64,000 nucleotides of DNA from Dipylidium caninum (GCA_017562135.1 QEYB01000158.1:558001-622000), one strand, 5' to 3'; shown: positions 1-15,000, counted from the stretch's first letter. Translations and numbers: made by a program. The notes: generated by a model from the sequence alone, not told the origin.

Positions 1-3000
1 CGTAATGAGTGAACTGGAGGGTGGACTGTGCGAAGTGGTGGATGAGTGTGTTAGTGACATAGACGAACGCTACCGTCTTCTGCACAAATACGGAGATCCC
101 GGTTACCTTAGCCAGATACCAGAAGATCATTGGCATTCGGCCACCACACTACGTCGACGTTGGAACGCCATTGTCTTGCGCACTCTCAAAATGACTGTTA
201 ACATCGCCCCCATGAAGAACCAATTTGCTGTCGGCGTGCGCGACGTTGTGCAGGACTTCAAACGCAGGATCATGGTCTTCGTGGAAGAGTGAGCTGCCGC
301 AGTAGTGTACTGACATTCCATTTCTTTAGTTTCAATGTTCTCCAGCTTCCTTCCTCCAGGCTTCATGCTCCCAACCACTTAGGTTATGCGGTGTTTCGTA
401 GCTCCACCTACCGACCAACGACATCAACTTATCACCTCGTGACATTGAACCTCATATTTCCTCATCCTTTGTTTCACCTAGTTTCATTCTAAATTAAATA
501 GCTAGTCATTTTTCTGTCATAACGTTGCTGTGGGTGTAGATGACAACATCTGTGCAACTGCTTTAACCCCACTCTGCCTCAGTGTGACTTCATGTCCAAT
601 TAATCTCCTTCCTCATTCTGAGCGGTGAATGTTTTTTCCTACGCTTCTTGGTGATCTCTGTGCAACACTGTCGTTTTTATTGGTAATCCTTGAGTAGATC
701 CTTCCATCCATGACTTCTCCAATTAGTCCGTTTCGTGTTTCTTCTCACCAAACTACTTCTCGATGAGGATCTCAAACACCCCGTCTTCTTGGTCTAAACC
801 CCCCGCCTTTCGCTTTCCGTCTAAGCACAACAAAATTTTTCAACTGAATATTTTGAGGCGTCTGCTTTGCACACAGGGAGGATCGTCTTTCCGTACAGTC
901 TAATGTTCAAATTCACAGACCTGCTGGGAGGCTTATTAATAGCGGTGCAATCGAAATATGACCAATTTGTCCTTCCCTTCATTGATGAGTTAACTTTCCA
1001 CTGTAGAGAAGGAACAAGTAGTCCTCTTTTATGCTCACTTGCCTTATTCTTTTATGTGATTGATTACGGTTTTTAGATACAAACGATCTGGTCCGGGAAC
1101 CGAGTCGCGCAATCTGGATAATGGTCTGAAGAGTCTATCAAAGTTCAACAAGTTATCAGATAAACTTGAAGTTGAGCGTATGGATCTTCTCAGTAGCGAA
1201 CGTCTCCTCGGTTTGCCAATCTCCTCCTACCCCGAGTTGAAGACCATTCGTTCAGAGCTGCACAAGTTGAAGTCCATATACGAGCTTTACGTTAAACAGA
1301 AGGTAGGTGTGGAACAATAACCGCGGACCATTATAATTTTTCTCCCTTCCCTTCGTCAAGACAACACGTCAGGACTGGGGACTTGTGCTTTGGAAGGATG
1401 TCAACATCAAATCTATCCAGGCAGCCACCCAAGAATTTATTGACGCCTTTAAGGCGGCGCCCAAGAAGATTCGTTTGCTTCCCTGCTCTCGAAAATTGTA
1501 CACGGATTTGAGGAACTTCCAAGAATCTCTCCAGTTGATTGTCTATCTGAAGGATGACGCCCTTCGTGACAGGTACATTTAAAAAATTTCAGCCTCCCAT
1601 GTTCTTTTGGATGAGGGAGTGAATTTGTCTGAACCCCCGTAATTGTTCATTGTGTACTTGTTTGCCGCAGGCACTGGAGACAGTTGATGGAAAAGACAGG
1701 TATCAGCTTTGAAATTGACGAACTGACGTTCACTCTGGAGGGTGTTTTCGCTATGGAACTCCATCAGTATTCAGAGGTGATTGCGATTATCGTCGCCAAT
1801 GCCCAACGTGAACTTGTCATCGAACAGGTGAGGAAGTATGGTCCCTGCCTTTCCCCTTTCCTCTTCCATTTGTGTGATAAGAGGTAAGTGGTTAGAGCCA
1901 GGATACACGCCCAAATAGCCGCTTACTGCGGGTCCTCGTGGCAGTGAAATGTAATCACCATCAGACTGACGACAGTCGTCACCGCCCCGCAAGTGTTAGA
2001 GGCGGGGAGGCAAGGCGTTGTTTTCGCATCTACCCCACGTCAGGTTATCGGTCAGTTAGCAGGGCGATGGAGGCGGACCCGTTTGTCTCCCGTAGGCCCT
2101 GGAGACCGCACCACATATACCCCATTTCTATCAGGTGATTAGGCACAGTTTGCGACCATCCAAGGTTTAAACCGACTCACCGCCGGCTTGTGTGTGTGCT
2201 TCCATTCGCGCACCGTGCTTCGAGACCTCAAAAGCGAGTTTTCCCACGGCGATCTACTTTAAATCGAGACTAGAGTTAGCAACGCGAGGCCAAAAGTTAC
2301 GGGAACGGTATCTTCCCATCTCTGATATTCCCCTCGGTAGTTTTGCATCATGACGAGCAGTCGACAGAGGTGGTAGAATATGCGAATCGAGTTATGCACT
2401 TTCCCCATGTTTCTTTCCTCCTCCCCGCCTCGGCATTCCTCCCCGGTTCAATCCGCCTTGTGCCGTCTAGCATGGAGGATAATTTCGACCTTGGGTGTCG
2501 ACTCGAAGTGCAACTTGTCAGTTCAGAGATGCTAAGCTAAATGCTCACTTCACAGTTCATTTAAGGACTGTCTCTTCAAGGTTATTTTATCAGAACCCCA
2601 AAGGTGATGAAGCAGGCTATTCCTCATGAATACGGCGTTATTTGAGGAAGTAGGCGTGCTCAGCTTATTTACCCCCTAGGAACTAATTTTCTCCAGCTCA
2701 TAAATGAAAGTGAAAGCGATAACATGAGAGTAAGTTGGAGGATCTCCCCATGGCCTCAGATATCGCCCTTCAAGTCTAAAAGAGACAGCGGATCCGATAA
2801 GATCTTTACAAACTCTGAAGTCCAACTGGAAAATCACATGAAAATCCTCTGCGCCCTCGCAATCTTTTATCTCACTGAACTTCTTTCTCTCCTGTGAAAT
2901 AAATTCATTTCTCTATTAGTTTTATTGAGTATCGATAGTAATTAAAACAAAACCCTCGCCTGGAGAGAATGACAGGCGCCAAGGATACGGAGCCTCTCAG

Positions 3001-6000
3001 TCGACTGCGCAACGTTGTGTTATCCCTGTAGAGTCTAGAGGAGGTAAAGCGAGTGTGGAAGGAGATGAAGTTCAACCTCACCATGTACACCAAGTGCAAG
3101 GGCCAGGCGTGTCCTGTGATCGGGAGTCTGGAGGATACTACGAAAGTGTTGGAGGACAACATGCTGAGTCTGCAGTCAATCAGCGGGAGCCGAAATGCCG
3201 CGCCTTTCATTAACACAGTGCGACAGTGGGAGAAGGACCTCAGCATAATCAGTGACACCCTCGAGGTTGGCAGTTGACGCATTCTTCACAGTGCTAACCA
3301 ACCTATTGATGCGTGAAGCCTATTTCTCACTCTTGCTTTAGAAATGGGTGATTGTACAGCAAAAGTGGATGTACTTGGAGGTCATTTTTGTGGCGGGTGA
3401 CATCGCCAATCAGTTGCCGAATGAAGCAAAGAGGTTTCAAAAACTGGATGCCGCGTTTCGTAAGGTGAGTGGAAGAAGGCATATTAGCCACATTTTTTTG
3501 AAACCAATGAAGAGATACGTCAGGTGGTTCGGATTACCCACAACATTGGCGTTGTTTTCCAAAATCCTCAAACCTTACTGTTCACGACTTCCCGGTCGGA
3601 GGGGGAGCAGAGATAACTGACCTAATGAAACCTAGTGGAACTAAATCTCAACTACCAACAACTCAGGTGACTGAGTGAGGCTAGTAGACGACGGAAAAGT
3701 CTCTAAGGCTGTCGCCAGTCACGGGAAAGCAGACCTGGAAAACGAGTGGTCAGGCAAGGAGAGGATAACGCCATCATCTATCCAAAGCTCCCCAATTCGA
3801 TGTGATTCAGGCAATAAGCACAAACTCGTGGCGGGTGGATGGCACTGAACGAGTAAACTAACCCACGTTAAACTCTATTTTCTTTTTCAACAATAACAAA
3901 AATGACGTCTGCAAGGGAACAGTCCACTCGATAAGCTGGTGTGGATTGATGAACATGACGATAACGAAGACTCTACCTCCGGACGCACCCTGCAGGGAGG
4001 GGAGTAACAGGCTACAAGCATAGTTGCGTTCGGACACGGGAAAACTACTTAGATTCTTCCAGTGGCATCCAAAGCGTTTATCAGTTTATGTTTCCGTGCG
4101 GCCGTATATGCAGTAAAGAGGCCTCCACATTAATTGCCACCCGCAACGGTTGAAGGCGGTTCGAGTGAAAACTCCAAAGTACCCATGGGCTCATATATCT
4201 TCCCCCACCTGGGTTAAAGGAGAATTTTCATCCTCTGTGAAAGGGAGCAATAAATGCACAGAACCCAATTAAGATAGGATAAGTTGCACTGTCGGAAGGG
4301 GGGACATGGAGAAATTCCCCACTGTCATCTTACCGCATATTCTCCAGTTATTTCTACAGCATTATAATGCAAGATTCGACCCGGCGGTGAATGAAGATTT
4401 CCTACATTTTCCTATGGAGATGAAATAGCAGTTGCTGTGGGTTTGCCAACTGCTAATCGGCAGTCTTAGGCGAGGAATATAATGGGGAGAAGTAGAGATG
4501 TCAAATGGAAGAGCTTTTAAGCATCGTGTTGAGTAGGTCAACGAAATTTGTCCGGCGATGGACATGACGATCTGTGATGCATGGGCAAAACCTGATGTCA
4601 GCGGCCTGACTGATGTAACAACGACTAAATAAGGTGTACCTATGCATTTCCACCGTTTATCTCACAGCTCATGAAGGAAGCAATGTACGTGCAGTACATC
4701 ATGAAGTCCTGTCTGGCTGATCGCAAGTTGGAAACGCTGTCGATGATGCAAAATGAATTGGAGTTCTGTCAAAAAGCCCTCAACGACTACCTGGACGCAA
4801 AGCGCAACGCCTTCCCACGCTTCTACTTCATCTCCGACGACGAAATGCTCTCCATCCTCGGCGGCAAGGAGGTTGAGACGATTCAAGAGCACATCGTGAA
4901 GGTCAGTGAACTTCTGTTTAACACTCATCACTACTTCAGGCACGATTTCTGGCCGTGAAGACTTAGCAATTTACATAATTGAATGCACATATGAAAGACG
5001 AGTGCGCTTTTAGATTCTCGTTGATGGAGCGGCAGTGAGGTTTAGTGAAGATGCTATTTCTATGAGGTCCGGTGGTCGCAAACAAGTCGACAGTGTTGCA
5101 ACACGAGTCATCTACGTGTTCCCCAGTCATGCGCCACCCCCAAGCTGCTTTGACATGGAGCAGAGAGTAGGGTTGACAAGTAGTTGCAACGACGGGCATA
5201 GTTCTCGTTCTTCACATGGGTGGTAGGGTTTCGGGACTACTTTTCTTTTGGTAGTCTGCATTTTTCAAGCTAGTCGCCTTCTCGGACACATTTGCGGCCA
5301 CATCCCACGTGTGACCAGGTAAACGAAGCTAGCGCCAATTCTACCCTCTTCTCATAGTAAAGTGGATGGTTGGTTTGTTTCGAAAATGTCAAGGAAGCGC
5401 GTCTTTGTGATAAAAAAATGTCCTAGCTGCCATGGTCGTACATTTTGGTTGATCATACAGAGATTGTTACCTGTCTTAGCGGGAATACAATTGGGCGCCC
5501 TTTTTCCACATCAAATATACGCTTTAAAGTCCCACTCTGTTGAAAAATTGGCTCCAATTAATCCAATTCAGTTTGCCATTCTAGCAGTTTGAACAGCATT
5601 TGTTGCCGCTGAAATTGTTTATTCACCATGCAACGTCTTGGTCACTAGTGGGCCAGCGCAGTAGGTTGGAAGAAGAGGCAGAGCAGAAGTCGGTTACTGT
5701 CAAAGGGTGTGTTCGTTCCTTCCCTCGTGGCTCATTCTTTTTTCGCCGAAAATCGCCAACATGAATAGATTGCGACTGACGGGGATCCTCGTGGCTGCTT
5801 TCTGCAGGTATTTGACAACATCAAGGGGTACCAATACCGACAAGAGGGCAAGACGACCCTGCTCTCGGGGATGGTGTCGTGTGAGGAAGAAGTAATGCCC
5901 TTCCATCGGCCGATATACGTGTCGGGCAAGGTGGAAGAGTGGCTCCTCGCTCAGGAGGCTGAAATGCAGCGCAGCAATCGCCTCATCACCAAACGTGCCC

Positions 6001-6053
6001 TCTTCTACTACTGCTACAAGAAGCTTCGTGTTGAGTGGATGCTCGACTTTCTC
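1..6053 (+). other. DNAH10: DNAH10 segment: end of stem and linker (exons 1-8)
   Basis: These eight exons encode the distal tail and the linker that swings across the AAA ring. Landmarks are [11 protein letters not shown] at the start of the exon at 1671, [11 protein letters not shown] in the exon at 3342, and [16 protein letters not shown] in the exon at 4668, all classic linker-domain signatures. Exon 1 is open at the left edge of the window; its reading frame starts at base 2. Introns 1828-3031 and 3465-4667 exceed 1 kb, and I see no gene or recognisable element in either. Confidence 0.88.
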
Positions 6054-9000
6054 GTGAGTGTTTTTCTCCGTACACCTGCCTTCTGATTGGAATTTGATGT
6101 CAAGATAAGGAAAACATGAGAAAATTAGGTGAAAGACGATGGTTGATGGTTTATTGTCGCATCATATCAACGCGTCACAAGTTCCATGGGAGAGAGGAAA
6201 GAAGTGGCATTTCGTGGCAAAACTACTGCACACATTCACATACGTGTGGGCTCACTTGAGCATCTGATGCCTCTAAGACCTCCCTAAACGCCACCTGCTG
6301 GAGCCAGAGCTCCCGCATAATCATTTCAAAGTGAAGGGGACGGTGAAGACTATTCACAGCAGTGATTGGGTTCACCACTTGTGGATGAGCTATCCGAAGA
6401 CCTTTGACCGATATCCTTGAGTTCAATCGGAATCGGCAGAAGTCTGCGTGTCCCTTGTAGGATTTAACAGTGAGGGGTTTTGCTCCTCCCGCCTTTCCTC
6501 GATCGCGACTTCAAGGTCAGCCTGATTTTTCAAGAATTGATGTTATGAACTGACTATGCGAGAGGGCACCGACTCTCCCTTTCTTGTCATTTCTTGCTCC
6601 ACGATTGTGTAGGAAAGGCGGGTCTAGGCGTCGAGTCTGTCGCCATCTCCTCATTATTTTGGACCGCTGAAATGAGGGTTTGAAGTGCAGAAATAGTAGG
6701 ATATCCTTCCCCTTCTTTGTTGCTTCTTAGGGCATGGTCGTGCTGGCTGCCACCCAAATCTGGTTCACTTGGGAGACTGAGGACGTTTTCAAACGCATGA
6801 AAAACGGGCCAGCGTCGAGCGATGAAGGACTTCAACCGCAAACTTCTCGAACAAATCTCCCAGATAGTGCGGATGGTGCGTGGCCCCCTTACTCCCAATG
6901 TGATGAAGAAGCTGGAGACTGTGCTCATCCTCGACGTTCACGCCAAGGATATTATCGAAGGCTTCATCCGCGACAGCATTCAAGCTGCCGAGGAGTTCGA
7001 ATGGGAATCGCAACTGCGATTTTACTGGTTACGCGACCAAGACACCCTGAAAGTTCGCCAAGTCTCAGCTGAGTTTGAATATGGCTATGAATACTTCGGG
7101 ATGAACGGGAGGCTGGTCATCACACCACTCACTGACCGCATCTACCTCACCTTGACGCAGGCCCTTTCGCTGTGCTTAGGTGGTGCGCCTGCCGGACCCG
7201 CAGGAACCGGGAAGACGGAGAGCACGAAGGATTTGGCCAAGGCCATGGGACTTCTATGCGTGGTGACCAATTGTGGCGAGAGTATGGACTACAAGGTACT
7301 TGCTCCACTCAACTCACTTCCACTGCCTCTCGGACACTCAATTAGGAAATTTACATTTTAACACTCTCCACAATGACTTCATTTTCAGGAAGTAAGTCCA
7401 CTTCACTTGGGGTTGTACATTTGGCTGAAAGCCTTTCCGCACCTAACAGGACATTTATTTCTCATTTACCAGAATTTTTTGGGCCACTTTTTGCCCTGAG
7501 AGGCTTCACGCCAAATTTAGCCGTTCGCACTTGTCTACCACCGAAGAGAGGGCAGCGGTGGGAGGTCATTATATTTCGATGGTTTAATTGGTAACCTCGT
7601 TGGCGCGAAAGTACAAAGAGCAAAATGTTGTGTTGGCATCAAGGACCCAACCGAATCTGGTTTCTGACAGATTATCTTGCTAAAATTCGCGGAAATATGA
7701 TGATTGACAGCTGAGCACGGCTACTTGAGTAATTCAACTGCCTCCAATTGCATATACTCTAATGGATTTTGTCCATTTGTGAGGGCTCCGAGTTAGGAAA
7801 TGAAATAAAACCTGTGGCTTCTTCGATGCATTCCTACATTCCTTCTCACCTTTGTTGTCTTTAGTCCTTCGGGAAGTTGATGATGGGTCTCTGCCGAGTG
7901 GGCTGTTGGGGCTGTTTTGATGAGTTTAATCGCATCGAGGTCTCCGTCCTGTCTGTGGTCACCTCCCAAATCCAGGCCATTCAAACTGCCCTCAAGGCTA
8001 AGGCCACTGTCTTTCAGGTCAGTCTTCTTTACACTTTTCTCTCATGTCATCTTATTTATCCTGACGTGCGATACAACTGGTCGAAGTTTTGGACACTGTG
8101 ACATTCCCATTTGCCTAATTCATTCAGGCCCCATCCGGTAATACGTATGTTTTGAGACCTTCGGATGATTTTTCCAAACTTTGCGGTGAACCGCACTCAC
8201 TTCTGCAAATTCTTTGTAACCTTCCATAAGTTAAACACTGCCCTAAAGGTGTTCAACGAAACGAAGTATAGCTTCCACAGCGAAGAGTCCACGTGGTAAG
8301 TTCACAAGCCGCAGGAGTAGATTAGTTAGTGGTCGAGTTATTAGGTGGAAGGGACCTGTCCACTGTCACGGAAATGATTATCTCTATTCTACTGGTACCA
8401 CTAACATGCGCTTTTCCCTGGAAGTTTGCTAAAACGAACACATACTTTGCCGTATTAAAGTATTTAAACTGAAATTTGCTTTTCCCTCCACGGAAGTGGC
8501 CCGAGATAGCAATTCACCACTCAGCCTTGCTGCTGGGTTTCCCATAGAGTCTGGCCAAATTAGCAGCCACGACAGCCCTTATGAAGTTCATACGTGCTGA
8601 CTGTGAAGGCACTAGGCTAAGGTGGCAGAAAGGAAAGTGACTTTCTTCAAAAGAATGTGCAACTCGAGCTGAAATACGTGTGAGTCCTCCTGTGGGAAGA
8701 AAGAAATGATAGCCTTAACGAAGAAGTGTACTACCGACCTTTGTCCACGTTGCCAAATAGACTAACTCCTTGATGCATGGTGTCAGAAATGTCACCCGTC
8801 TGTATCACCTCTGCCTTAGCACTTAGAAGCAGTAACCTCGCAGACAAGCGTGCAATACATAAGAAAAGGGTAAAATTGACATTCACTTTGGTTTAATTTT
8901 CCTCTTGAATTACGTTAACTGTTCCAACATTCCCCATCCCCCGTTGCCCCATAGAAAGTTCTCAGTCTCAGCAGTGCAATTTACTGCCATTACGAACTTG

Positions 9001-12000
9001 ATCTTAGTTGGAAGGCCAGGAGACGGTGCTGAATAGTCGTATCGGCTACTTCATCACCATGAATCCAGGCTACGCTGGTCGCACCGAGTTGCCGGAGTCA
9101 TTGAAGGCCCTCTTTCGCCCTGTGGTGGTGATTGTGCCCGACCTCGAGTACATCTGCGAGATCATGCTCTTCGCTCAGGGCTTTCTCACTGCCCGGGTAA
9201 GTTTTTACAACTCTTCAACCCTGCGTCTCGCCTTATCACCCTGTCAAACGGGAGACTCCTGCCGGAGAGATGAGAGGTTTATTCCCTACTTCTAGGTACT
9301 GGCTTCTTTCTATTCTCGCCAGTTGGCCACTCTCTCTCCCGTTTTCCTATTCCCAATTGTTTGATCGCGTATGGCGTGTTGTGACATGCTTGTCCCTTAG
9401 TCTAGTGGCTGACCAAATTACTCTGGCGATAAGCGACCTTTGAGGCGCTTACCTGAGGTACTTTCCCTCCAGCTGATGCCCACATTTAATTTCCATTATT
9501 TCTTCAACATCAATGTCAGTTTCATAAGTTATGTGAAGTCAACTTCTCCCTACCTCTCCGTTCATTTTACCTGTCCCGTCACTGGTTTGCTTCCGAATGT
9601 TCCAACTGGCTGATGGCCTACAAGTATGTCATTGTTCAAGTGTTGGATTGAGCTTCGAGTCTAGAGGAGGAGACTTGTCTCAGTGAAAGCTCACACTGTC
9701 AGCTTGAAAACTATTTTACCGGAGAACGAAAATTATGGTGGAGAGTCCAGTGTGTTTTGAACTTACTGAGGTGTGATACTCGGCCTCTTTTGTGATTACA
9801 CACAATGGACTTCCGCGGAACCGAACAAATTCGGGTTCCAAGTAGACAATTCTTGAATGGTCTAAGAGTCTCAAAAAGGCAAAAAGTCAAAGAGATTTTA
9901 GTTGTGACATTTGGAAGTGGAGATATTTGTTTTATCCATGAAGGGAATGTTACGAGGTGGCGAGGCAATTGACGGCGACGGGATAGCAGAAACGCCAAGC
10001 AGACGTAACCGTGCTAATTTAGTTCACTTAGTCTGGAATAGGCCCTCGCAAGCTATTGTGCCAACTTCTTGCGACGTTGATCAGAATTTTTCGCTACACC
10101 GCCCTTGCATTTCCACTCACCGAATCCTGATTACTCTGATGGTGAAATGCCTTCCATTGGAACAAGACCGTAATCTCTTGTCAGGTATAAAAGGATGGAT
10201 AAATTGTATTTGTGAAGAGGCGTGATCCGAGCAGTCTGCGATAGTTTTCCTCCTGATGGCGAGAATATCTATGGGAATAAGGGATCTCCGAGCCACGTGC
10301 ATTGTGCCATACGTTCCCAAACAAAGTTGCAGGACAGCCAACTTCGCTGTCTCCTTCCATTGTCCATGTTCATGTAGGAGTTAGCCAAGAAGTTGACTAC
10401 CATGTACCGTCTGGCGAAGGAGCAACTGTCCCAGCAGTACCACTACGATTTCGGGCTGCGAGCGCTTAAATCTGTCCTCTCAATGGCTTGGCGGGATTCG
10501 TCGCGCCGACCCGGACAACCGCGAGGACAAGCTGCTGATGCGCGCGCTCAAGGACACCAATTTGCCTAAGTTTGTGCATGAGGATGTGCCTCTCTTCATG
10601 GGCCTTGTGCAAGACCTTTTCCCGGGTGTGGAACTTGTTCTGCACAGCTCCGACCCCGACCTCGTCCTTGCTGCTACCGCGGTCCTCAAGTATCAGAGAT
10701 TCTCTGTCATCGAAGAGCAGGTTAGCTGTCTGTCTGAGTTTCATTGAGAAGGCGTTTGAAAAAACCGTCTATGTGCTACGGAATAGAACACGGTTTTTTG
10801 TCTCTCATAACCTTAACTGTCGTCAGGCTCCGAGCTATGCGTTTTACGTGCCCCACTTGTCAATGGCTCAAAAGCCTCGGGAGCCCTTCGATCCTATCTG
10901 AACATAGGCTCAAACACCCCATGGAACAGACACTGGTCAATTTGACGTTCTGATGGCCATCGCTTGCGTTGTGGCGAGGTCAGATGAGGTGTTTCCCCTC
11001 CGGTGAAGAATAGGCCAGCTAACTTACTCACTCTCGGGTTGTCATATACGTATAAATTGCGCCTCCACTTCTCCAGAGAACGTGGAACTTTCAAATTGAT
11101 AAAGTCAAAGGTGACTACACACGTCTAATAGTTCATCAACTTGTCCGCTCTCTCTTTTTCCTTCTCCTGAGCCTTCCTAGTGAGCGTCATTACTCGTCGC
11201 CTTGAAGTTATTATTTATTGTAAGTCGTAACGAGCGGCCTTACGATCCCCAAAACTAAACTTTGCTGGAAACCTGGTGTTCTGCTACCGCTGCGCCAATA
11301 ATGTTGGTTCGATGACCACCATATTCTCTCTCTAAATCCTTTTCCCGCGGTTCGAATGGTAGACTTCTCAACACTGACGTCTACTCCTCTTCCCTTCCAG
11401 CTTCAGAAGGTGATCCACCTGCGTGACACCCTCGGAGTCCGTCATTCGGTCATGCTCGTGGGTCCAACCCTCGGAGGAAAGACCACTGTGCTTAACACGC
11501 TGGCCAATTCGCAACGATTGTGAGTGACTTGTTTCTCTACCATTTAACTCTCATTCTGGCTCGGAGCAGCTGATCGAAGCCCAAAAAGTTTACTGACGTT
11601 GAAAAACAGTCTTTTGGAAGTCCCATTTCACAAATCCATCTTTTACTTACATTCGCACCCTCCTTCCTCGGTCTCTTTCCTCAGTCGACGTTACGAGCGG
11701 TAAACGATCACTTATTTGTGCCATAAGATGGCTCTTCTTCATACAGGGAATACTAATGTAGAGCCATGGGGTCACTTTCACCAAATGTCACTTTCACCTG
11801 TCAGAAGTCTCTTTTTCAGTATTTTACACCACGCCTAACGAGGACGTTTTGCCCTTGCTGTTGAGTCTGAAGCATGTTGGGGGGACATTTAGTATTTCTG
11901 GAGGTGTCGTCCCATAAAGGGTGTCTCCTCCATGGGAAATAGGGCGGGAGTTCCGTCTACTCACTGGGGAATGCCACTGCGTGTTGTTATCATCGAGACT

Positions 12001-15000
12001 TCAACCAATCGCCCTCTCCCTCCTGGTTGCATACCTTCAAAATCTTTGATTCCCTTCCCCCTACGAATGTCCTTTTTCTCCCGCGTCGGTACAGAATCAT
12101 TGGATCTGCCTGCTTAACAAACTCGAAAGAGAGACCCAGGCGGATCTGCCTGCTTAACAAACTCGAAAGAGAGACCCAGGCGGAAAAAATAAAGCATGCC
12201 GTTAAACGCTGTCAGTGTCGGTCATTTGGCCGGATTGTATGTTCTGAAAGCAGGTGCTATAGACTCGTGCTCCGCATTATGGAAGGCATAAGTCACCAAA
12301 GATGGACAATATTCCTCTTTGCCTCTCACTGGAGTAGTACTTAACAAGAATGTCTGTAAAAACGCTTTTTCCTCCAGAATGGGTCTTCCGACGAAGTTGC
12401 ACGTTATCAACCCGAAAGACCGTTCCGTAAACGAGCTCTATGGAACCCTTGACGCCGCCAGCCGTGAGTGGAACGACGGTCTACTTTCCATGATTTTCCG
12501 TCAAATTAACGCGCCGACGGAGCAGAACGAACGACGCTACATTGTTTTCGACGGCGACGTGGATGCCCTGTGGATAGAGAATATGAACTCCGTGATGGAC
12601 GACAACAAATTGCTCACTTTGGTGAATGGGGAGCGCATCAAACTGCAGCCTTATTGCGCCCTTCTATTTGAGGTCGGCGATTTGAGATTCGCTTCACCAG
12701 CCACCGTTTCTCGCTGTGGTATGGTCTATGTTGACCCCAAAAATCTCAGCTATGAAGCCTATTGGAACGCCTGGGTAAGTGAGACTATGACGCGACTGTG
12801 AGTAGCGTCTGCCCCCCTGTCTCGCGCCTCCCAAATACACCCTTCTCTGATGGAAATTTTTTTCGCCCGTCCGGGACCACTAAGAAGGGCGACTAGGAGG
12901 AGGAGGAAGGGAAGAAGGATTAGGCATCACTGTGGACATTTTGGCGAAATCCTGATCTCTAAGCCGAGAAACACTAATTTAATGGAACGGTGTAGACGGA
13001 GGCTGTAACTCAACCCAAATATGGCGCTTTGGACAGAAGAAAACGGTGGTTTTCATGGCGGTAGACACGGCATCCCTGGCGACGGAGGCTATCGGCTATG
13101 TGGGCCAAGATCGTCATCATCATCACTATGCGTGTCCAGATATAAACTGAACACTGATACCCCAGTCTATTGCATTGTCGAGCAGTGTGCGAAGATCGTT
13201 TAGTCTTAGAAGTGTAATCACTGAACATAGTAGGCCGTTTTCGGACGCCCATCGTTCCTGAAGATTTATCCGCCTGAAGAGACAAGACGCCGACCTGTCG
13301 ACTTAAGTGCTGCGGCGGGTTTGTGGGTCAGGGCCGTTGTATACTTTGAGCGCTGGTTTTGGTAGTCGAAGTGCATGCTTGAAGTACCGCCCTGCTCAGA
13401 TTTTGAGGCATTTCTCATCCATGTAAGATGTCAGAGCCACTGACGCAGCACTGTCTCTTCAGCAGTGACCCTTTGCCATTTTCGGCACTTTCAGCTCCTC
13501 AGTGTCCGAAATGAGAATATAAGCGAGGCGTTGGGATTCTTCTTTAAGAAATACGTTCCCCAATTGATGGATCTTATCTTTGAGGGGATTGTTCCAGCTG
13601 GCGGTTTTGGGGGACCTAAAGCTCGAAAACAACGGCTCTCCAACGATTCAAGTGAGTTTAATACCGCACTGCTTAATTGGTAACAGACACATGCAGTTGT
13701 TATGGTGAGCACATCTCCCCCTCTTACTCTCACTTGACCAGTCGAAAGAGAACCAGACCCATTTCACCACGTGTGCTAAAATCCCGCAGCCATCCCTAAT
13801 TTACAGTTGCTCAAATTGACTTTTGTGCGTGGAATTAGGGACTGCGACTTTAAGACTTTGTGCCGTGTTCCAGCTTTTACTCACTTGGTGTCACGTTCTA
13901 TCGGCGCATCTGTAGAAAGTGCTCAACATTACATCTAAGTGTTTCTGAAAACTTCATGATAGAACTATTCACCGCATCACCGTAGTCTTTCTAACTCTCC
14001 GTCACTCCCCGAGCCTTAACGGCCCAACAGTAGCTAGGACCTTCCCTCGAGGCAAGAAGGCAATCGGCTTAAGGTTTAGCGATAAGCCGCCTTGACCTGG
14101 TAGTCTTTTGTGAATCACAACTTTGAGGACTCGTACCGTTTACGCTGGCAGGCCAGCCACTTCTCTTCATACTCGTCTCGCTGTCAGTTAAAATCGGAGA
14201 CTGGAATAAGGTTGCCTATTAACACTCGACGCCTTGCTTTTATCAACTCACAATAACTCACTTTTGTCTGTCACTAATCGTCATCACCCCAGACTAGTAG
14301 GGGAGAAAAGTTTGACTAAGACACGCTGGTCGAGAGCATCCCCCTTTATCCATGTCACTGAAGTTGGAGCGCAGAGGGTGCAGGGTGAGAGGCTCCCCTC
14401 ACCGAAGGTCTCATATCAGTGCCCGCCTGCTCCTCCACATGCCTTCTCGTAGTTAATTGCATCTGGTTTCCGTGATACCCTAAGTAGATTGAGCCTTCTG
14501 GTCCTCTGCACTCGCCTGACAACAAAAATTTTCAATTTGGCGCCTTCCACCACTACATATCAAATTTTATTACTGCTTTACTTTGGTCCTCAGCTTGGGT
14601 TAGCGCATGTGTGACATCTCCTTGGGTCAGCTGTCGTCCTCTCTGATCTTTTTCATCCATGTGCGATAGTTGAAACTCCTGTGTGACTGCCAATGGGAAT
14701 ATGGGAAAACTGAGAGCATTTGAAAATATGGAAGATGGGGTAATCCGGTAATTTCGAGGGCTGGGGTTTTGGTAATTCTATAGACCATTTAGCGAAATGC
14801 ACACTCCTGCGTTAGCGACCTGATCTGTCAGAGAGAAAACAATAATTAACGTATATTTTGCTATGGCTCCCATCATTTGGTTGGATTTTGTCAGTATTCG
14901 ACTCTATCCTATTTTAGCAAAAGATGGCACACAAACTGCAGGCCCTGCAACCGCAGGTGGCGGTGGAGGAGGTGGAGAAAGTGCGTCTAAGGCCAAGAAG

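Larger units (their letters stand above)
6731..10720 (+). other. DNAH10: DNAH10 segment: AAA1, the main ATPase site (exons 9-12)
   Basis: AAA1 is the principal ATP-hydrolysis site. The Walker A motif [10 protein letters not shown] lies near 7196-7225, followed by the typical [16 protein letters not shown]. The exon at 7865 carries the Walker [10 protein letters not shown], and the exon at 9008 carries [16 protein letters not shown]. All catalytic residues expected of an active AAA1 are present. The first and last exons of this segment each contain one extra base that breaks the frame, near 6799-6808 and 10488-10489; homology resumes immediately downstream in both cases. Introns 7296-7864, 8018-9007 and 9197-10377 show no coding signal. 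Confidence 0.9.
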
